Assembly (NCBI GenBank): GCA_030747575.1
Contig: JASLKI010000258.1
Span: 1 to 40,840 of the forward strand
Length of the DNA: 40,840 nucleotides
Direction: 5' to 3'
Source: Verrucomicrobiota bacterium
GTDB lineage: Bacteria > Verrucomicrobiota > Verrucomicrobiia > Limisphaerales > UBA1096
The notes under the pieces were generated by a model. That model worked only from the letters and a program-made list of their open reading frames with translations. It made no database searches and was not told where the DNA came from. Below are positions 7,610-15,804 of this stretch, in pieces. The translations under genes and the position numbers were made by a program. Every line of letters starts with the position of its first letter. The stretch's first letter is position 1.

Positions 7610-7711
7610 CTACTTCTGCCAGGTGCGCTTCTTGTGGCGATTGGCGCGGGATTTTTTCTTGCGCTTGTGCTTGTTGATTTTCGCTTTCCGGCGTTTCTTC
7701 AGTGAACCCAT
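7610..7711 (-). CDS. bS22/mS38-like (AURKAIP1/COX24 domain) mini ribosomal protein
   Basis: This 33-codon ORF was found by hand translation. It starts MGSLKKRRKAKINKHKR, continues with more Lys/Arg/His, and ends RHKKRTWQK before TAG. More than half the residues are basic. The pattern MGS-KKRRK-near-start with KH, R-NRHKKR and a short tail is that of the AURKAIP1/COX24 domain family, which includes mycobacterial bS22 and the C-terminus of mitochondrial mS38; these sit in the small ribosomal subunit near the decoding region. It lies 42 bases after hisG and 43 before the TPR lipoprotein, on the same strand. Only a weak GAGA precedes the start. The family match is from memory of the pattern, not a search. 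Confidence 0.8.
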   Translation of the reverse strand: MGSLKKRRKAKINKHKRKKKSRANRHKKRTWQK

Positions 7712-7753
7712 GTATGTCTCGTTTCGGTGGTTTGTTTATTTAGCAGTTAAAAA

Positions 7754-8635
7754 TTAATGGACTACCTTGTTGAGGGGATACTCGATGATTCCCTCGGCTC
7801 CGGCGGTCTTGAGTGCCGGGATAATCTCCCGGGCAACAGCTTCCTCGATGATGGTTTCAACCGCCACCCAGCCTCGCCCACTCAAGCCGGAAACGGTTGG
7901 ATTACGCAAGGCAGGGAGCTTTTTCAACACCTTTGACAGATTTTTTTCCTCTATGTTGAATTTCATGCCGACCTTGGTCTCGGCGTCGAGCGCGCCCCGC
8001 AGGAGCATTGCGATAGTCTCGATCTTGTTACGCTTCCAGCTGTTTTTCCAAGTTTCACGGTTGGAAATCAGCCGCGGGGTGGAGGAAAGCAGCTCATCAA
8101 TAATGCGTAATTTGTTCGCCACAAGACTCGATCCGGTCTCCGTGACTTCGACGATAGCATCGACCAGTTCGCGCGCCTTCACCTCGGTGGCGCCCCAGGA
8201 AAACTCGACGCTGGCCTTGACGTCGTTTTTACGCAGATACTTTTTGGTGAGGTTCACGACCTCGGTGGCGATGCGCTTGCCTTTCAGGCCTTTGACGCTT
8301 TTGATGGGCGACTCCTCCGGCACGCAGAGCACCCAGCGGGCCGGGCGGCGGGTGGCGCGGCTGAACAGTAACTCGGTGACCTCATGAACTTTGGAGCCGT
8401 TCTCCATGATCCAGTCCAGCCCGGTGATGCCACAGTCGAGATAGCCCAGCTCGACGTAGCGGCTGATTTCCTGCGCGCGGATGAGGCGAATCTCGATTTC
8501 CGGGTCGTCGATGTACGGCACCAGCGAACGGTTGTTGACGCGGATGTTATACCCTGCCTTGGCCATCTTCTCGATGGTCGGTTTCTCCAGACTGCCCTTG
8601 GGCAGTCCGAATCGGATGATTTTCTTTTTACTCAT
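7754..8635 (-). CDS. hisG: ATP phosphoribosyltransferase, long form
   Basis: This is the first step of histidine synthesis, joining ATP and PRPP to phosphoribosyl-ATP. The N-terminus reads IRFGLPKGSLEKPT, followed by YLDCGITGLDWI, KRIATEVVNLTKKYL, and VEVTETGSSL (PRPP-binding region). At 293 residues it is the long, HisZ-independent form with a C-terminal ACT-like regulatory domain (about 215-290), so feedback inhibition by histidine is expected from the family. It overlaps the stop of the small basic ORF upstream (ATGAGTAA), indicating coupled translation. hisC and hisD lie about 9 kb away on the same strand, so the pathway genes are scattered. Confidence 0.95.
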   Translation of the reverse strand: MSKKKIIRFGLPKGSLEKPTIEKMAKAGYNIRVNNRSLVPYIDDPEIEIRLIRAQEISRYVELGYLDCGITGLDWIMENGSKVHEVTELLFSRATRRPARWVLCVPEESPIKSVKGLKGKRIATEVVNLTKKYLRKNDVKASVEFSWGATEVKARELVDAIVEVTETGSSLVANKLRIIDELLSSTPRLISNRETWKNSWKRNKIETIAMLLRGALDAETKVGMKFNIEEKNLSKVLKKLPALRNPTVSGLSGRGWVAVETIIEEAVAREIIPALKTAGAEGIIEYPLNKVVH

Positions 8636-8750
8636 GTATTTGCCGCCGCGCTGTCAGCTTGGCCTGGGCACGGCCGTAGCGCTTGACGGATTGCTTCACC
8701 CGAGTGGCCGGGTTGAATAGCCAAGTCCTGCGCGGCAGTTTTATGTTCAT
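8628..8750 (-). CDS. Candidate small basic protein translationally coupled to hisG
   Basis: This 40-codon ORF was found by hand translation between purN and hisG. It begins MNIKLPRRTWLFNPATRV and continues with KQSVKRYGRAQAKL to TAA. The peptide is strongly basic, with a central aromatic patch. An ATG at 8756 is also in frame, but ATG 8750 has GGAG exactly 7 bases upstream, so I prefer it. Its stop overlaps the hisG start as ATGAGTAA, and it lies 23 bases after the purN stop. Good ribosome site, coupling and lack of another explanation for the gap support it; I do not recognise the family. It might bind RNA or act as a leader for hisG, but the His content is not raised, so it is not a classical attenuator peptide. 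Confidence 0.55.
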   Translation of the reverse strand: MNIKLPRRTWLFNPATRVKQSVKRYGRAQAKLTARRQIHE

Positions 8751-8773
8751 CTTCATACTCCATGCGGAGTGTG

Positions 8774-9367
8774 CTAAACGCGAATCTCGCCGTTAAACAA
8801 ACGGGCGAGTGTTCGCGGATAAAGCGTGTGTTCCTCTTGCTGGATGCGCTGGTGAAGCGTTGCCGCGGTGTCGTCCTCAAGCACGGGCACTACGCCCTGC
8901 GCGAGAATGGAGCCTGTGTCGATGCCGTGATCCACCATGTGAACGGTGCAACCGGTGGCCTTCACCCCGTAATCGTGCGCCTGCTTCCAAGCCTCCAGCC
9001 CGGGAAATGCGGGCAGCAAAGAGGGGTGAATATTAACGACCTTTTTCTCGAATGCACGCAGAAAATCACCCTTCAAAATACGCATGAAACCAGCCAAAGC
9101 CACCCACTCGGCCCCGGATTCACGGAGCGCGGCGACGTAGGCAGCCTCGGCAGTTTCGTCCAATTTGGTGCGAAATTTACCCGGCTCGATAAACCGGGCC
9201 GACAGGCCGAATCCTGCGGCGCGCTCCAGAATCCCCGCATCGGCGACATCGCTGGCCACCAGCACAATGTCCGCCGGCAGCATCCCGGCGGCGCAGGCTT
9301 CGGCCAAAGAGACGAGGTTTGACCCCTTGCCGGAGCCGAGCACGGCTAGTTTGATTTTATCACTCAT
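8774..9367 (-). CDS. purN: Phosphoribosylglycinamide formyltransferase
   Basis: This is the third step of purine synthesis, transferring the formyl group from 10-formyl-tetrahydrofolate to GAR. The N-terminal phosphate loop is GSGKGSNL (11-18). The catalytic triad fits Asn112 and His114 in VVNIHPSLLPAFPG and Asp150 in HMVDHGIDTG. LAGFMRIL is the usual folate-pocket segment. At 197 residues it has normal length. It is the first gene of the minus-strand run that continues into the small ORF, hisG and beyond. Cytoplasmic. Confidence 0.94.
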   Translation of the reverse strand: MSDKIKLAVLGSGKGSNLVSLAEACAAGMLPADIVLVASDVADAGILERAAGFGLSARFIEPGKFRTKLDETAEAAYVAALRESGAEWVALAGFMRILKGDFLRAFEKKVVNIHPSLLPAFPGLEAWKQAHDYGVKATGCTVHMVDHGIDTGSILAQGVVPVLEDDTAATLHQRIQQEEHTLYPRTLARLFNGEIRV

Positions 9368-9402
9368 CCGTTTTGTCCCAAGTGGACGCGGCGCAGACTA
9401 AA

Positions 9403-9419
9403 CCAAGCGCTTGGCCAAG
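9403..9419. repeat. Fused palindromes CCAAGCGCTTGG and CTTGGCCAAG between divergent genes
   Basis: Bases 9403-9414 are a perfect 12-bp palindrome and bases 9410-9419 a perfect 10-bp one, sharing CTTGG. They lie in the 290-base gap between purN (minus) and miaE (plus), so neither codon choice nor a transcript end explains them. The same two palindromes recur elsewhere in the window, mostly inside genes. The rest of this gap shows no gene. Confidence 0.9.
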
Positions 9420-9657
9420 GGGAGTGTGAAATAGCCAATGAAAGCGCCCGCGCCTCAAGGTTGGACGGAGAGCAGTAAAGATGGAGCACAGGTGAACGGA
9501 GATTCGTGTGGTTTGAAAAAGATGAAAAGGGAGCGATTGACTTGCTTTGTGTTTACAAATCCTACGAATCCTGAAAGCCAGCATCCCATTTAAAAGTTAA
9601 ATCTGAAAACTTGAAACTCCACGTCGCTTTGCCAAGTTGGTAGCCTGCCGCCGCCGG

Positions 9658-10245
9658 ATGAAATTATCTCTTGAACTGACCGTGGCCACCAAGCCGGAGT
9701 GGGTTGTCGCCGTGATGGCTAACCTGCCGTCGTTCCTGCGGGACCACGCCGACTGCGAGCGCAAGGCCTCGGCGCTTGCGATGAGTCTCGTGGCCAAGTA
9801 CCCGGATCGACTCGAGATCATTCCGGAGTTGATCGCCACCGGCGTCGAGGAACTGGAGCATTTCCAGCAGGTTTACGAGGTGATGCGGGAGCGCGGCATT
9901 CCGTTGGCCAAGGAGATCGGGAAAGATCCGTACATCACGGCGCTGATGAAGCTGCTACACAGCGACTCGCTACGGCGGTTTCTCGACCGGCTGCTGTTGG
10001 CGTCGATCATTGAATGCCGGGGCGCGGAGCGTTTTCGCCTTGTCTCGGAGGCGCTAGACGACGACAAAGGGCTGCAGCAGTTCTACCACGACCTTTGGGT
10101 GTCCGAGGCCAGGCACGGGCATATTTTCGTCGGGATGGCCCTGGAGTATTTTGAGAAGGATAGGGTTTACTCACGGTTGACGGAATTGAATGAGGCCGAG
10201 GGCCGGATCGTCGACGGGTTGGAGTTGCGAGCCGCTTTGCACTGA
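9658..10245 (+). CDS. miaE: tRNA-(ms2io6A37) hydroxylase, MiaE-like di-iron protein
   Basis: The predicted enzyme hydroxylates the isopentenyl side chain of ms2i6A37 in tRNA. The four-helix ferritin-like fold is suggested by metal-ligand spacing: Glu34 (ADCERKAS), EELEHF with Glu65 and His68, Glu119 (SIIECRGAERF), and SEARHGHIF with Glu150 and His153. The N-terminal segment PSFLRDHADCERKASALA is typical of the family. I use ATG 9658; the open frame extends seven codons further to TTG 9637, without a ribosome site. 195 residues is normal. It stands alone, about 14 bases before an oxidoreductase gene in the same direction. Cytoplasmic. Confidence 0.88.
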   Translation: MKLSLELTVATKPEWVVAVMANLPSFLRDHADCERKASALAMSLVAKYPDRLEIIPELIATGVEELEHFQQVYEVMRERGIPLAKEIGKDPYITALMKLLHSDSLRRFLDRLLLASIIECRGAERFRLVSEALDDDKGLQQFYHDLWVSEARHGHIFVGMALEYFEKDRVYSRLTELNEAEGRIVDGLELRAALH

Positions 10246-10258
10246 ACCAACTGACATC

Positions 10259-11620
10259 ATGAAAACCAAACAGAACAAGAGAGACATGACGCGCCGTCGA
10301 TTCATCGGCGCGAGTACGGTGGCCACCTTTGGCTTTCAGGTCGTGCCGAGCCGTGTGTTCGGTGCGAACAACCGTCTCGCCGTCGCCGGCATCGGCGCGG
10401 GCGGCAAGGGGCGGGCGGACATCAGCGGGGCGGCCAACGCCGGTTGCGACATCGTCGCACTGTGCGACGTGGACGAAGGCCGCGGCTCGGGGATGTTCAA
10501 TGCATACCCAAAAGCCAAGCGTTTCCCCGACTTCCGCGTGATGCTCGACAAGATGGGCGGCAGTATTGACGCCTGCACCATCTCCACGCCCGACCACACT
10601 CACGCCGCGGCAACCTCGATGGCGATGAAAATGGGCAAGCATTGCTACACGCAAAAACCGCTGACGCACGACGTGTACGAGGCGCGTTACCTGACCCACT
10701 TGGCCAAGCGCACCGGTGTCACTACGCAAATGGGAAACCAGGCGCACGCCGGCGAGCCGATCCGCCGGGCAGTCGAGTTGGTTCGCGCCGGCATCATCGG
10801 CAACGTCACCGAGGCGCACATCTGGACCAACCGCCCGATTTGGCCGCAGGGCATGACAGAGCGCCCGGTTAATGCCGACGTACCCAACGGCTTGGACTGG
10901 GATTTGTGGCTTGGACCGGCGTCGCACCGACCGTACGCCAAAGGGTACGTTCCGTTTTCGTGGCGCGGTTGGTGGGACTTTGGCACCGGGGCGCTTGGCG
11001 ACATGGCCTGCCACATCATGGACATGGCGTGGTGGAGTCTCGAGCTGGGTTCGCCGACGAGTGTGCGGGCCCGGCATGGCGGCAACACCGGGGAGAGCGC
11101 CCCGAACTGGGCCGTGATCGACTACCAATTCGGCTACCGTGGCAGCCGCCCGCCGGTGAAACTTGTCTGGTACGACGGCCAAAAGAACGGTGTGCAAAAC
11201 GCGCCGTCACTCGAGACCACCGGCGGCGTCAACATGGTTGCCAAGGGCAAAAATGGTTTCGGCTCTGTGTTGATCGGCGACAAGGGACGGATGTTTTTCA
11301 GTCGCAGAGGCACGGGCTGGAGGATTACCGGGCGCGACGAGGACGAGGTGAAACAGATTGAGGTCAACACGCCGAAAACACTGCCGCGAACCAAGGGCAA
11401 CTACGTCGAGTGGGTGAATGCCTCCACTGGGAACGGTCACAAGCCGCTGAGTCGTTTTGAGATCGCCGGGCCGTTCACAGAGATGGTGTTGCTGGGCAAC
11501 CTGGCTATCCGCGCTGGTGAGCCGGTGCAATGGGACGCGAAGGAGTTACGCTCGACCAACAGCGAAAAAGCCAATCGTTACGTTCGTCGGGAATATCGCC
11601 AAGGCTGGAAACTCTCATGA
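10259..11620 (+). CDS. Tat-exported Gfo/Idh/MocA family oxidoreductase
   Basis: The 453-residue NAD(P)-dependent sugar or cyclitol oxidoreductase begins with a twin-arginine signal (TRRRFIGAST, residues 11-20, then a hydrophobic stretch), so it is probably folded in the cytoplasm and exported. The Rossmann domain has VAGIGAGGKGRADI (about 42-55) and IVALCDVDEG. The family's catalytic E-K-P appears as TQKP, keeping Lys. The C-terminal domain includes GNQAHAGEP, a substrate-loop segment common in exported members of planctomycetes and Verrucomicrobia. The substrate is not readable. The stop overlaps the next gene's start as ATGA, so the two are translated together. The open frame extends upstream into miaE, but ATG 10259 gives the proper signal. 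Confidence 0.9.
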   Translation: MKTKQNKRDMTRRRFIGASTVATFGFQVVPSRVFGANNRLAVAGIGAGGKGRADISGAANAGCDIVALCDVDEGRGSGMFNAYPKAKRFPDFRVMLDKMGGSIDACTISTPDHTHAAATSMAMKMGKHCYTQKPLTHDVYEARYLTHLAKRTGVTTQMGNQAHAGEPIRRAVELVRAGIIGNVTEAHIWTNRPIWPQGMTERPVNADVPNGLDWDLWLGPASHRPYAKGYVPFSWRGWWDFGTGALGDMACHIMDMAWWSLELGSPTSVRARHGGNTGESAPNWAVIDYQFGYRGSRPPVKLVWYDGQKNGVQNAPSLETTGGVNMVAKGKNGFGSVLIGDKGRMFFSRRGTGWRITGRDEDEVKQIEVNTPKTLPRTKGNYVEWVNASTGNGHKPLSRFEIAGPFTEMVLLGNLAIRAGEPVQWDAKELRSTNSEKANRYVRREYRQGWKLS

Positions 11621-12522
11621 CCTTTCGCTTGGCACTGTGGCTTGCCGCTTGGGTTTGCGGGCAGGGGTTGCTGTTTTCCCAGCCAAGCGGTGAGCCGATC
11701 TTTTCATTCGGCGTCATCGCAGACTGCCAGTACTGCAATGTCAAGGTGCCCAAGGCAGCGGCGCGACAGTACCAGTTGTCCCCGAAAAAACTGACAGAGT
11801 GTGTCGAGCACCTGAACCGGCTCGATCTGCAGTTCGTTGTGCACCTCGGCGACTTCATCGACCGCGACTTCAAGAGTTTTGCGGACGTGGCGCCAATTTA
11901 CGGCAAGCTCAAGGCCGACCATTACCACGTCCTTGGTAATCACGATTTCAGCGTGGCCGACGAACACAAGGCCAAGGTGCCCACCGCGCTTGGCCTCAAT
12001 TCGCGGTATTACCAGTTTCGTTATCACGGATATCGATTCATCGCGCTGGACGGCAACGACGTCAGCCTGCACGCCTATCCGGCGAGTGACCCGCGCCACA
12101 AGGCCGCCGAGGTGGCTCACAGGAAACTGCCAAGCGGCACACCGACCTGGAACGGAGCCGTTGGGCAAGCGCAGCTCGACTGGTTAATAAAGGCGTTAAA
12201 CGAGGCCGAGCGGGCGGGGGAGCGGGTGGTTCTGTTCTGCCATTTTCCGGTGTACCCGGAGAACGTCCACAACCTTTGGAATGCCGCCGAGGTGCTGGCC
12301 GTGGCACGGGAGAATAGAAGTGTCGTGGCGTACATGAACGGCCACAATCACGCCGGAAATTACGGCCGCTTGGCCAACCGGCACTTTGTGACGTTTACGG
12401 GGATGGTGGACACGGAGGAGACGGCCTACGCCATCGTAAACGTCCACGCAGACCGGCTGGAGATCAAGGGGTTTGGCCGGCAGAAAAACATGACTCTGCC
12501 GTTAGCGGAGAACGGAGATTAG
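11617..12522 (+). CDS. Exported calcineurin-like phosphoesterase, ADPRibase-Mn/CDP-alcohol diphosphatase type
   Basis: The 301-residue protein has a signal peptide (1-21) and a metallophosphoesterase core: ADCQY (Asp36, with Gln38 in place of the usual His), LGDFID (Asp79), GNHD (108-111), LFCHFPVYPENVHNLWN, and NGHNHAGNY. The D-x-Q variant with HNLWN and NGHNHAGNY is the signature of Mn2+-dependent ADP-ribose/CDP-alcohol diphosphatase, better known in animals and plants. It should cleave a pyrophosphate bond, releasing AMP or CMP; the natural substrate outside the cytoplasm is unknown. ATG 11617 overlaps the upstream oxidoreductase stop by 4 bases. The 3' end overlaps facing accA by 4 bases. 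The longer upstream frame is ignored because it lacks the signal peptide at its start. Confidence 0.85.
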   Translation: MTFRLALWLAAWVCGQGLLFSQPSGEPIFSFGVIADCQYCNVKVPKAAARQYQLSPKKLTECVEHLNRLDLQFVVHLGDFIDRDFKSFADVAPIYGKLKADHYHVLGNHDFSVADEHKAKVPTALGLNSRYYQFRYHGYRFIALDGNDVSLHAYPASDPRHKAAEVAHRKLPSGTPTWNGAVGQAQLDWLIKALNEAERAGERVVLFCHFPVYPENVHNLWNAAEVLAVARENRSVVAYMNGHNHAGNYGRLANRHFVTFTGMVDTEETAYAIVNVHADRLEIKGFGRQKNMTLPLAENGD

Positions 12523-13502
12523 TTGGCCGCCTTGGACAGCGACTCCTCCCTAAACTGCCCGTGGTCGCGGAATTTCTTGTACCGGGCGTCCAGTCTTTTT
12601 TTCAACGGCATTAGCTTGAGTGCCTTGAGGTGTTTGAGCAGATGTTTCTTTAGCGTGGCCGCAGTGGCTTCGGTGTCGTTGTGTGCACCACCTAGCGGTT
12701 CGGGGATAATATCGTCCACAAGGCCAAACTTTTTCAGGTGGTCGGAAGTGATCTTGAGGGCATCGGCAGCATCGGGCGCGGCGGCACGATCCTTCCACAG
12801 GATTGAGGCGCAGCCTTCCGGGCTGATGACCGAGTAATAGGCGTTCTCGAGAATGAGGACGCGGTCGGCCACGCCGATGCCCAGCGCCCCGCCGGAGCCG
12901 CCCTCGCCGATGACCACGGCGATGATCGGCACCTTGAGCGTCATCATTTCGCGGAGATTGACGGCGATGGCCTTGGCAATGTGGCGCTCCTCGGCACCGA
13001 TGCCCGGAAAGGCGCCGGCGGTGTCGATGATGGTGATTACTGGCAGGGCGAACTTGCTGGCGAGTTTCATCAGGCGCAATGCCTTGCGGTAACCCTCGGG
13101 GTGGGCGCAGCCGAAGTTGCGCATCACGTTCTCCTTGGTGTCGCGCCCCTTCTGGGTGCCCATGACCATGACCCGTGTGTCGCCCAACTTGGCGAAGCCG
13201 GTGACCATCGCCTTGTCGTCGGAGTAAAGTCGGTCGCCGTGCAGTTCGGAGAAATCGTCAAAGGTGTTCTGGAGGTAATCGAGAGTGTAGGGACGCCGGG
13301 GGTGGCGGGCGAGTTGCACGCGCTGCCAGGGGGTGAGGTTCGAGTAAATGCTCTTTCGGGTTTCCTCGATCTTGGCCCGGATCTGATCGGCTTCACTCTG
13401 GAAGTCCATCTCGACCCCGCTTGGCAGCGATGTCTTAGTCAGGGCATCCAGCTTGGCTTGAAGGTCGACAAGGGGTTGCTCAAAATCGAGGTGGGTTTTC
13501 AT
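12519..13502 (-). CDS. accA: Acetyl-CoA carboxylase carboxyltransferase subunit alpha
   Basis: This subunit pairs with AccD to transfer CO2 from biotin-carboxyl carrier protein to acetyl-CoA in fatty acid synthesis. The 327-residue length is normal. Visible family landmarks are TPWQRVQLARHPRRPYTLDY, FSELHGDRLYSDD, FGCAHPEGYRKALRLM, IDTAGAFPGIGAEER, GEGGSGGALGIGVAD, and ISPEGCASILWKD. It stands alone here; accD is not in the window. The ATG at 13502 opens directly into the normal N-terminus. A 6-bp-stem hairpin (TACGGG/CCCGTA) lies upstream at 13549-13566, of unknown meaning. Confidence 0.96.
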   Translation of the reverse strand: MKTHLDFEQPLVDLQAKLDALTKTSLPSGVEMDFQSEADQIRAKIEETRKSIYSNLTPWQRVQLARHPRRPYTLDYLQNTFDDFSELHGDRLYSDDKAMVTGFAKLGDTRVMVMGTQKGRDTKENVMRNFGCAHPEGYRKALRLMKLASKFALPVITIIDTAGAFPGIGAEERHIAKAIAVNLREMMTLKVPIIAVVIGEGGSGGALGIGVADRVLILENAYYSVISPEGCASILWKDRAAAPDAADALKITSDHLKKFGLVDDIIPEPLGGAHNDTEATAATLKKHLLKHLKALKLMPLKKRLDARYKKFRDHGQFREESLSKAAN

Positions 13503-13736
13503 TACGGATTTGCGGGTGGCCGCTCAGGCGGGATAGTAACGGGATGCCTACGGGGTGCAACCCGTAACAGGAAAGGTTGACGCCTCAATTGCGAGGTTCT
13601 AGCTTGCGGGAGTGTTCGCCACGCGGCCTGCGTGCTTGTCGCGCAAACCGGCGTCAAGGCCCATTGCGATTGACGGTCCAAGGCGGTAATCAAGACCCTG
13701 AAACCGTGGCATGCCTGATGCTGAATGAGGATCGAG

Positions 13737-14885
13737 ATGATCAAATTCATTTTAACTAAAACCGCAACCAAGCGCTTGCCCGGGCGTTGGATCACTGCAT
13801 GGGCGATCGCACTTGGGATGTTGATCGTGCCAGGCGAGTCGCTGGGCCAAATCACCATCACGGCTAAGGACATGTTCGGCAAGGAGGGGCAGTATTATAA
13901 AATGTATTCCAACTTTGTCGGGCATTTTTCAGAAGCCGCACGGGAGGAGGTTGATGTATTCGACTACATCGGTGAGGCCGGGGGGGATCAGGTTTGGGAT
14001 TTTCGGGAGGGGCCGGAGGATGAGACGATCCGGTTCGACTATGTGAAGCCAAGCGCGATCGACACGGATTTTGAATTTGAGGGGGCGACGATCGTGGAAC
14101 GGGCGACGTTTGATTCATCCGGGAGACAAAAAAGTTTGTTCCTTGACGTGAACGCTGCCAGGGGGCGGGATGTGTACGGTTTCCATGACATCAGCATCGA
14201 CGAAGAGGATCCGGCAATACCGTTCAGCACCCGATTGAACGACTTCCCCGCAGTCATCAAGTTTGGCGACTCGTGGAACGCCAACACGACGTTCGAGTTC
14301 GTCACCCGCCAGTCGATGCTCGGGTTGGGCGACATCGAGGCACCAACCAAGCAGGTTTACCAATCTGAAATGACGGTGGACGGCCATGGTATCATCATAC
14401 TTCCGGACCTTGGTTTTAATGACTGTCTGCGGGTCAACGAACTGGTTCAGTACGACACCTTCATTAAAATTCCAGGCGTTATTGAGGATTGGCAAAAAGC
14501 CTCAACGGACTTCGTCCGGAATTACTACTGGCTGAGCAAGGACATGGGCATTGTCGCCCAGATCAGCTCCGTGCAGGACACCGTGCCAATACCGGATGAA
14601 TTCTCAATAGCAAGTGCCGTGTGGCGGCAATTTGAAAACAATCATGGTGATTCCACCGAAGTACCCCAGTCGGTGGAGGGTCTCGAAATCTCCCTCGACA
14701 CGAAGGGAAACCGGGTTTTATTGAGCTGGAAAAAAGCTGAAAATACACTTGAATATCTGGTTCAATTCAACGACAGTTTATCCGCGAACGGTTGGAAGGA
14801 TCTGAAGACAACGTCCGGAAGCTTTGCTTTGGACTCGATTTCCACCAAAAAAGCCCGGTTTTACCGGATTGTTTCGCTGGAATAA
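13737..14885 (+). CDS. Secreted hypothetical protein with C-terminal immunoglobulin-like fold
   Basis: The roughly 382-residue protein begins with a signal peptide (hydrophobic core about 20-35, ending near ESLGQ). The body is acidic and beta-rich and I do not recognise it. The last ~55 residues (LSWKKAENTLEYLVQF through KKARFYRIVSLE) follow the pattern of short fibronectin-like tails common at the C-terminus of verrucomicrobial secreted proteins. I chose ATG 13737 because GAGG at 13727-13730 is six bases upstream; ATG 13725 is in frame. A pseudopilin gene follows after 4 bases, so the two are probably co-transcribed and this protein may be a partner or cargo of a pilin-like system (inference). 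Confidence 0.75.
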   Translation: MIKFILTKTATKRLPGRWITAWAIALGMLIVPGESLGQITITAKDMFGKEGQYYKMYSNFVGHFSEAAREEVDVFDYIGEAGGDQVWDFREGPEDETIRFDYVKPSAIDTDFEFEGATIVERATFDSSGRQKSLFLDVNAARGRDVYGFHDISIDEEDPAIPFSTRLNDFPAVIKFGDSWNANTTFEFVTRQSMLGLGDIEAPTKQVYQSEMTVDGHGIIILPDLGFNDCLRVNELVQYDTFIKIPGVIEDWQKASTDFVRNYYWLSKDMGIVAQISSVQDTVPIPDEFSIASAVWRQFENNHGDSTEVPQSVEGLEISLDTKGNRVLLSWKKAENTLEYLVQFNDSLSANGWKDLKTTSGSFALDSISTKKARFYRIVSLE

Positions 14886-14889
14886 CGGA

Positions 14890-15801
14890 ATGAAAACGCA
14901 GGCGACCCAATGCTTGCCCAAGCGGCCAGGATGCTGTCCCCGATTGAGGGGGGGAGGGGGAGGCGCCGCGTTCACCCTCATTGAGTTGCTGGTTGTAATC
15001 GCCATTATTGCCATTCTGGCGGCCTTGATGCTCCCGTCGTTGTTTCAGGCCAAGAGCGCCGCTCGGTCGTTGGCCTGCAAAAATAATCTTCGCCAATACG
15101 GTATCGCGCTAAACTCATACGTCGGGGATCAGGGCCACTATCCCGTTTACAATTTTGATCCCACGGATGCGGAAGGTGTAACTCAGCAGTATTGGCACGA
15201 GCGTCTCCTGCCTTACATAGGAGTCGAGTGGTTGGAGAAAAGTCCCTTTATTTGTTCGGACTACAAAGGGACGACACTATCGGGCAATGACAATGCTGTT
15301 GCGCTGGGCAGTTACGGGTACAACGCCTTTGGCGTGAAGCTTGGCTACAGCAGCCTTGGCCTTGGGGGTACTTTCAGTCACACCCTGATTAGTGGCGACT
15401 TGGATGATGTTCCGTCCGAAGGGTCGAGGATTACCGATGGAGATGTTAGATCAACGGCAAACATGATCGCGATTGGCGACGCCACGCTGATTTGGATGAC
15501 TAAGCCGATGATCAATATTTTGTACGGGGAGGATCGTGATGAGGGTGCCAGTGGCATGGCGCATCTCGACATCAACTATAGGAATTATGTACAGCGCAAG
15601 GTCTACCCATTGAGCGACAAGATTATTGACGCGACTGAGGCGCGGCATGGGGGGCAATACAACATCAGTTTCTGTGACGGCCATGTCGAGGCATTGGATC
15701 GGACACGGCTTCATGAGCGTAGCTTCCGCGCCCTCCGACGTTGGAACAACGACAATTTACCTCACCGCGAATTGCTGAGCAACTACCAGTCCTGGCGCTG
15801 A
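14890..15801 (+). CDS. Prepilin-type N-terminal methylation protein with H-X9-DG motif (DUF1559 type)
   Basis: The 303-residue pseudopilin-like protein has a short basic leader (about 1-27, including a run of glycines), then AFTLIELLVVIAIIAILAAL, the class III signal and helix recognised by prepilin peptidase; Glu5 after the cleavage site is present. The globular domain follows. Near the end, His and DG are separated by exactly nine residues (HGGQYNISFCDGH), the hallmark of the large DUF1559 family expanded in planctomycetes and Verrucomicrobia. It is likely assembled by type II secretion/type IV pilus machinery; motor genes occur at 31.8-37.7 kb. Its 3' end lies 3 bases from the facing methyltransferase gene. 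Confidence 0.9.
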   Translation: MKTQATQCLPKRPGCCPRLRGGGGGAAFTLIELLVVIAIIAILAALMLPSLFQAKSAARSLACKNNLRQYGIALNSYVGDQGHYPVYNFDPTDAEGVTQQYWHERLLPYIGVEWLEKSPFICSDYKGTTLSGNDNAVALGSYGYNAFGVKLGYSSLGLGGTFSHTLISGDLDDVPSEGSRITDGDVRSTANMIAIGDATLIWMTKPMINILYGEDRDEGASGMAHLDINYRNYVQRKVYPLSDKIIDATEARHGGQYNISFCDGHVEALDRTRLHERSFRALRRWNNDNLPHRELLSNYQSWR

Positions 15802-15804
15802 TGT

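Noticed and set aside
8632..8880. 82-codon minus-strand ORF across the purN end and the hisG gap
   Set aside because: It overlaps purN, has shadow-like composition, and the 40-codon ORF in another frame has a better ribosome site and coupling.
10007..11197. 396-codon minus-strand ORF antisense to the oxidoreductase gene
   Set aside because: It lies opposite a clear Gfo/Idh/MocA gene; its Arg/His/Pro-rich translation is the usual shadow of GC-rich coding DNA.
13502..13882. 126-codon minus-strand ORF upstream of accA
   Set aside because: It overlaps the signal-peptide region of the plus-strand secreted protein and has no recognisable feature.
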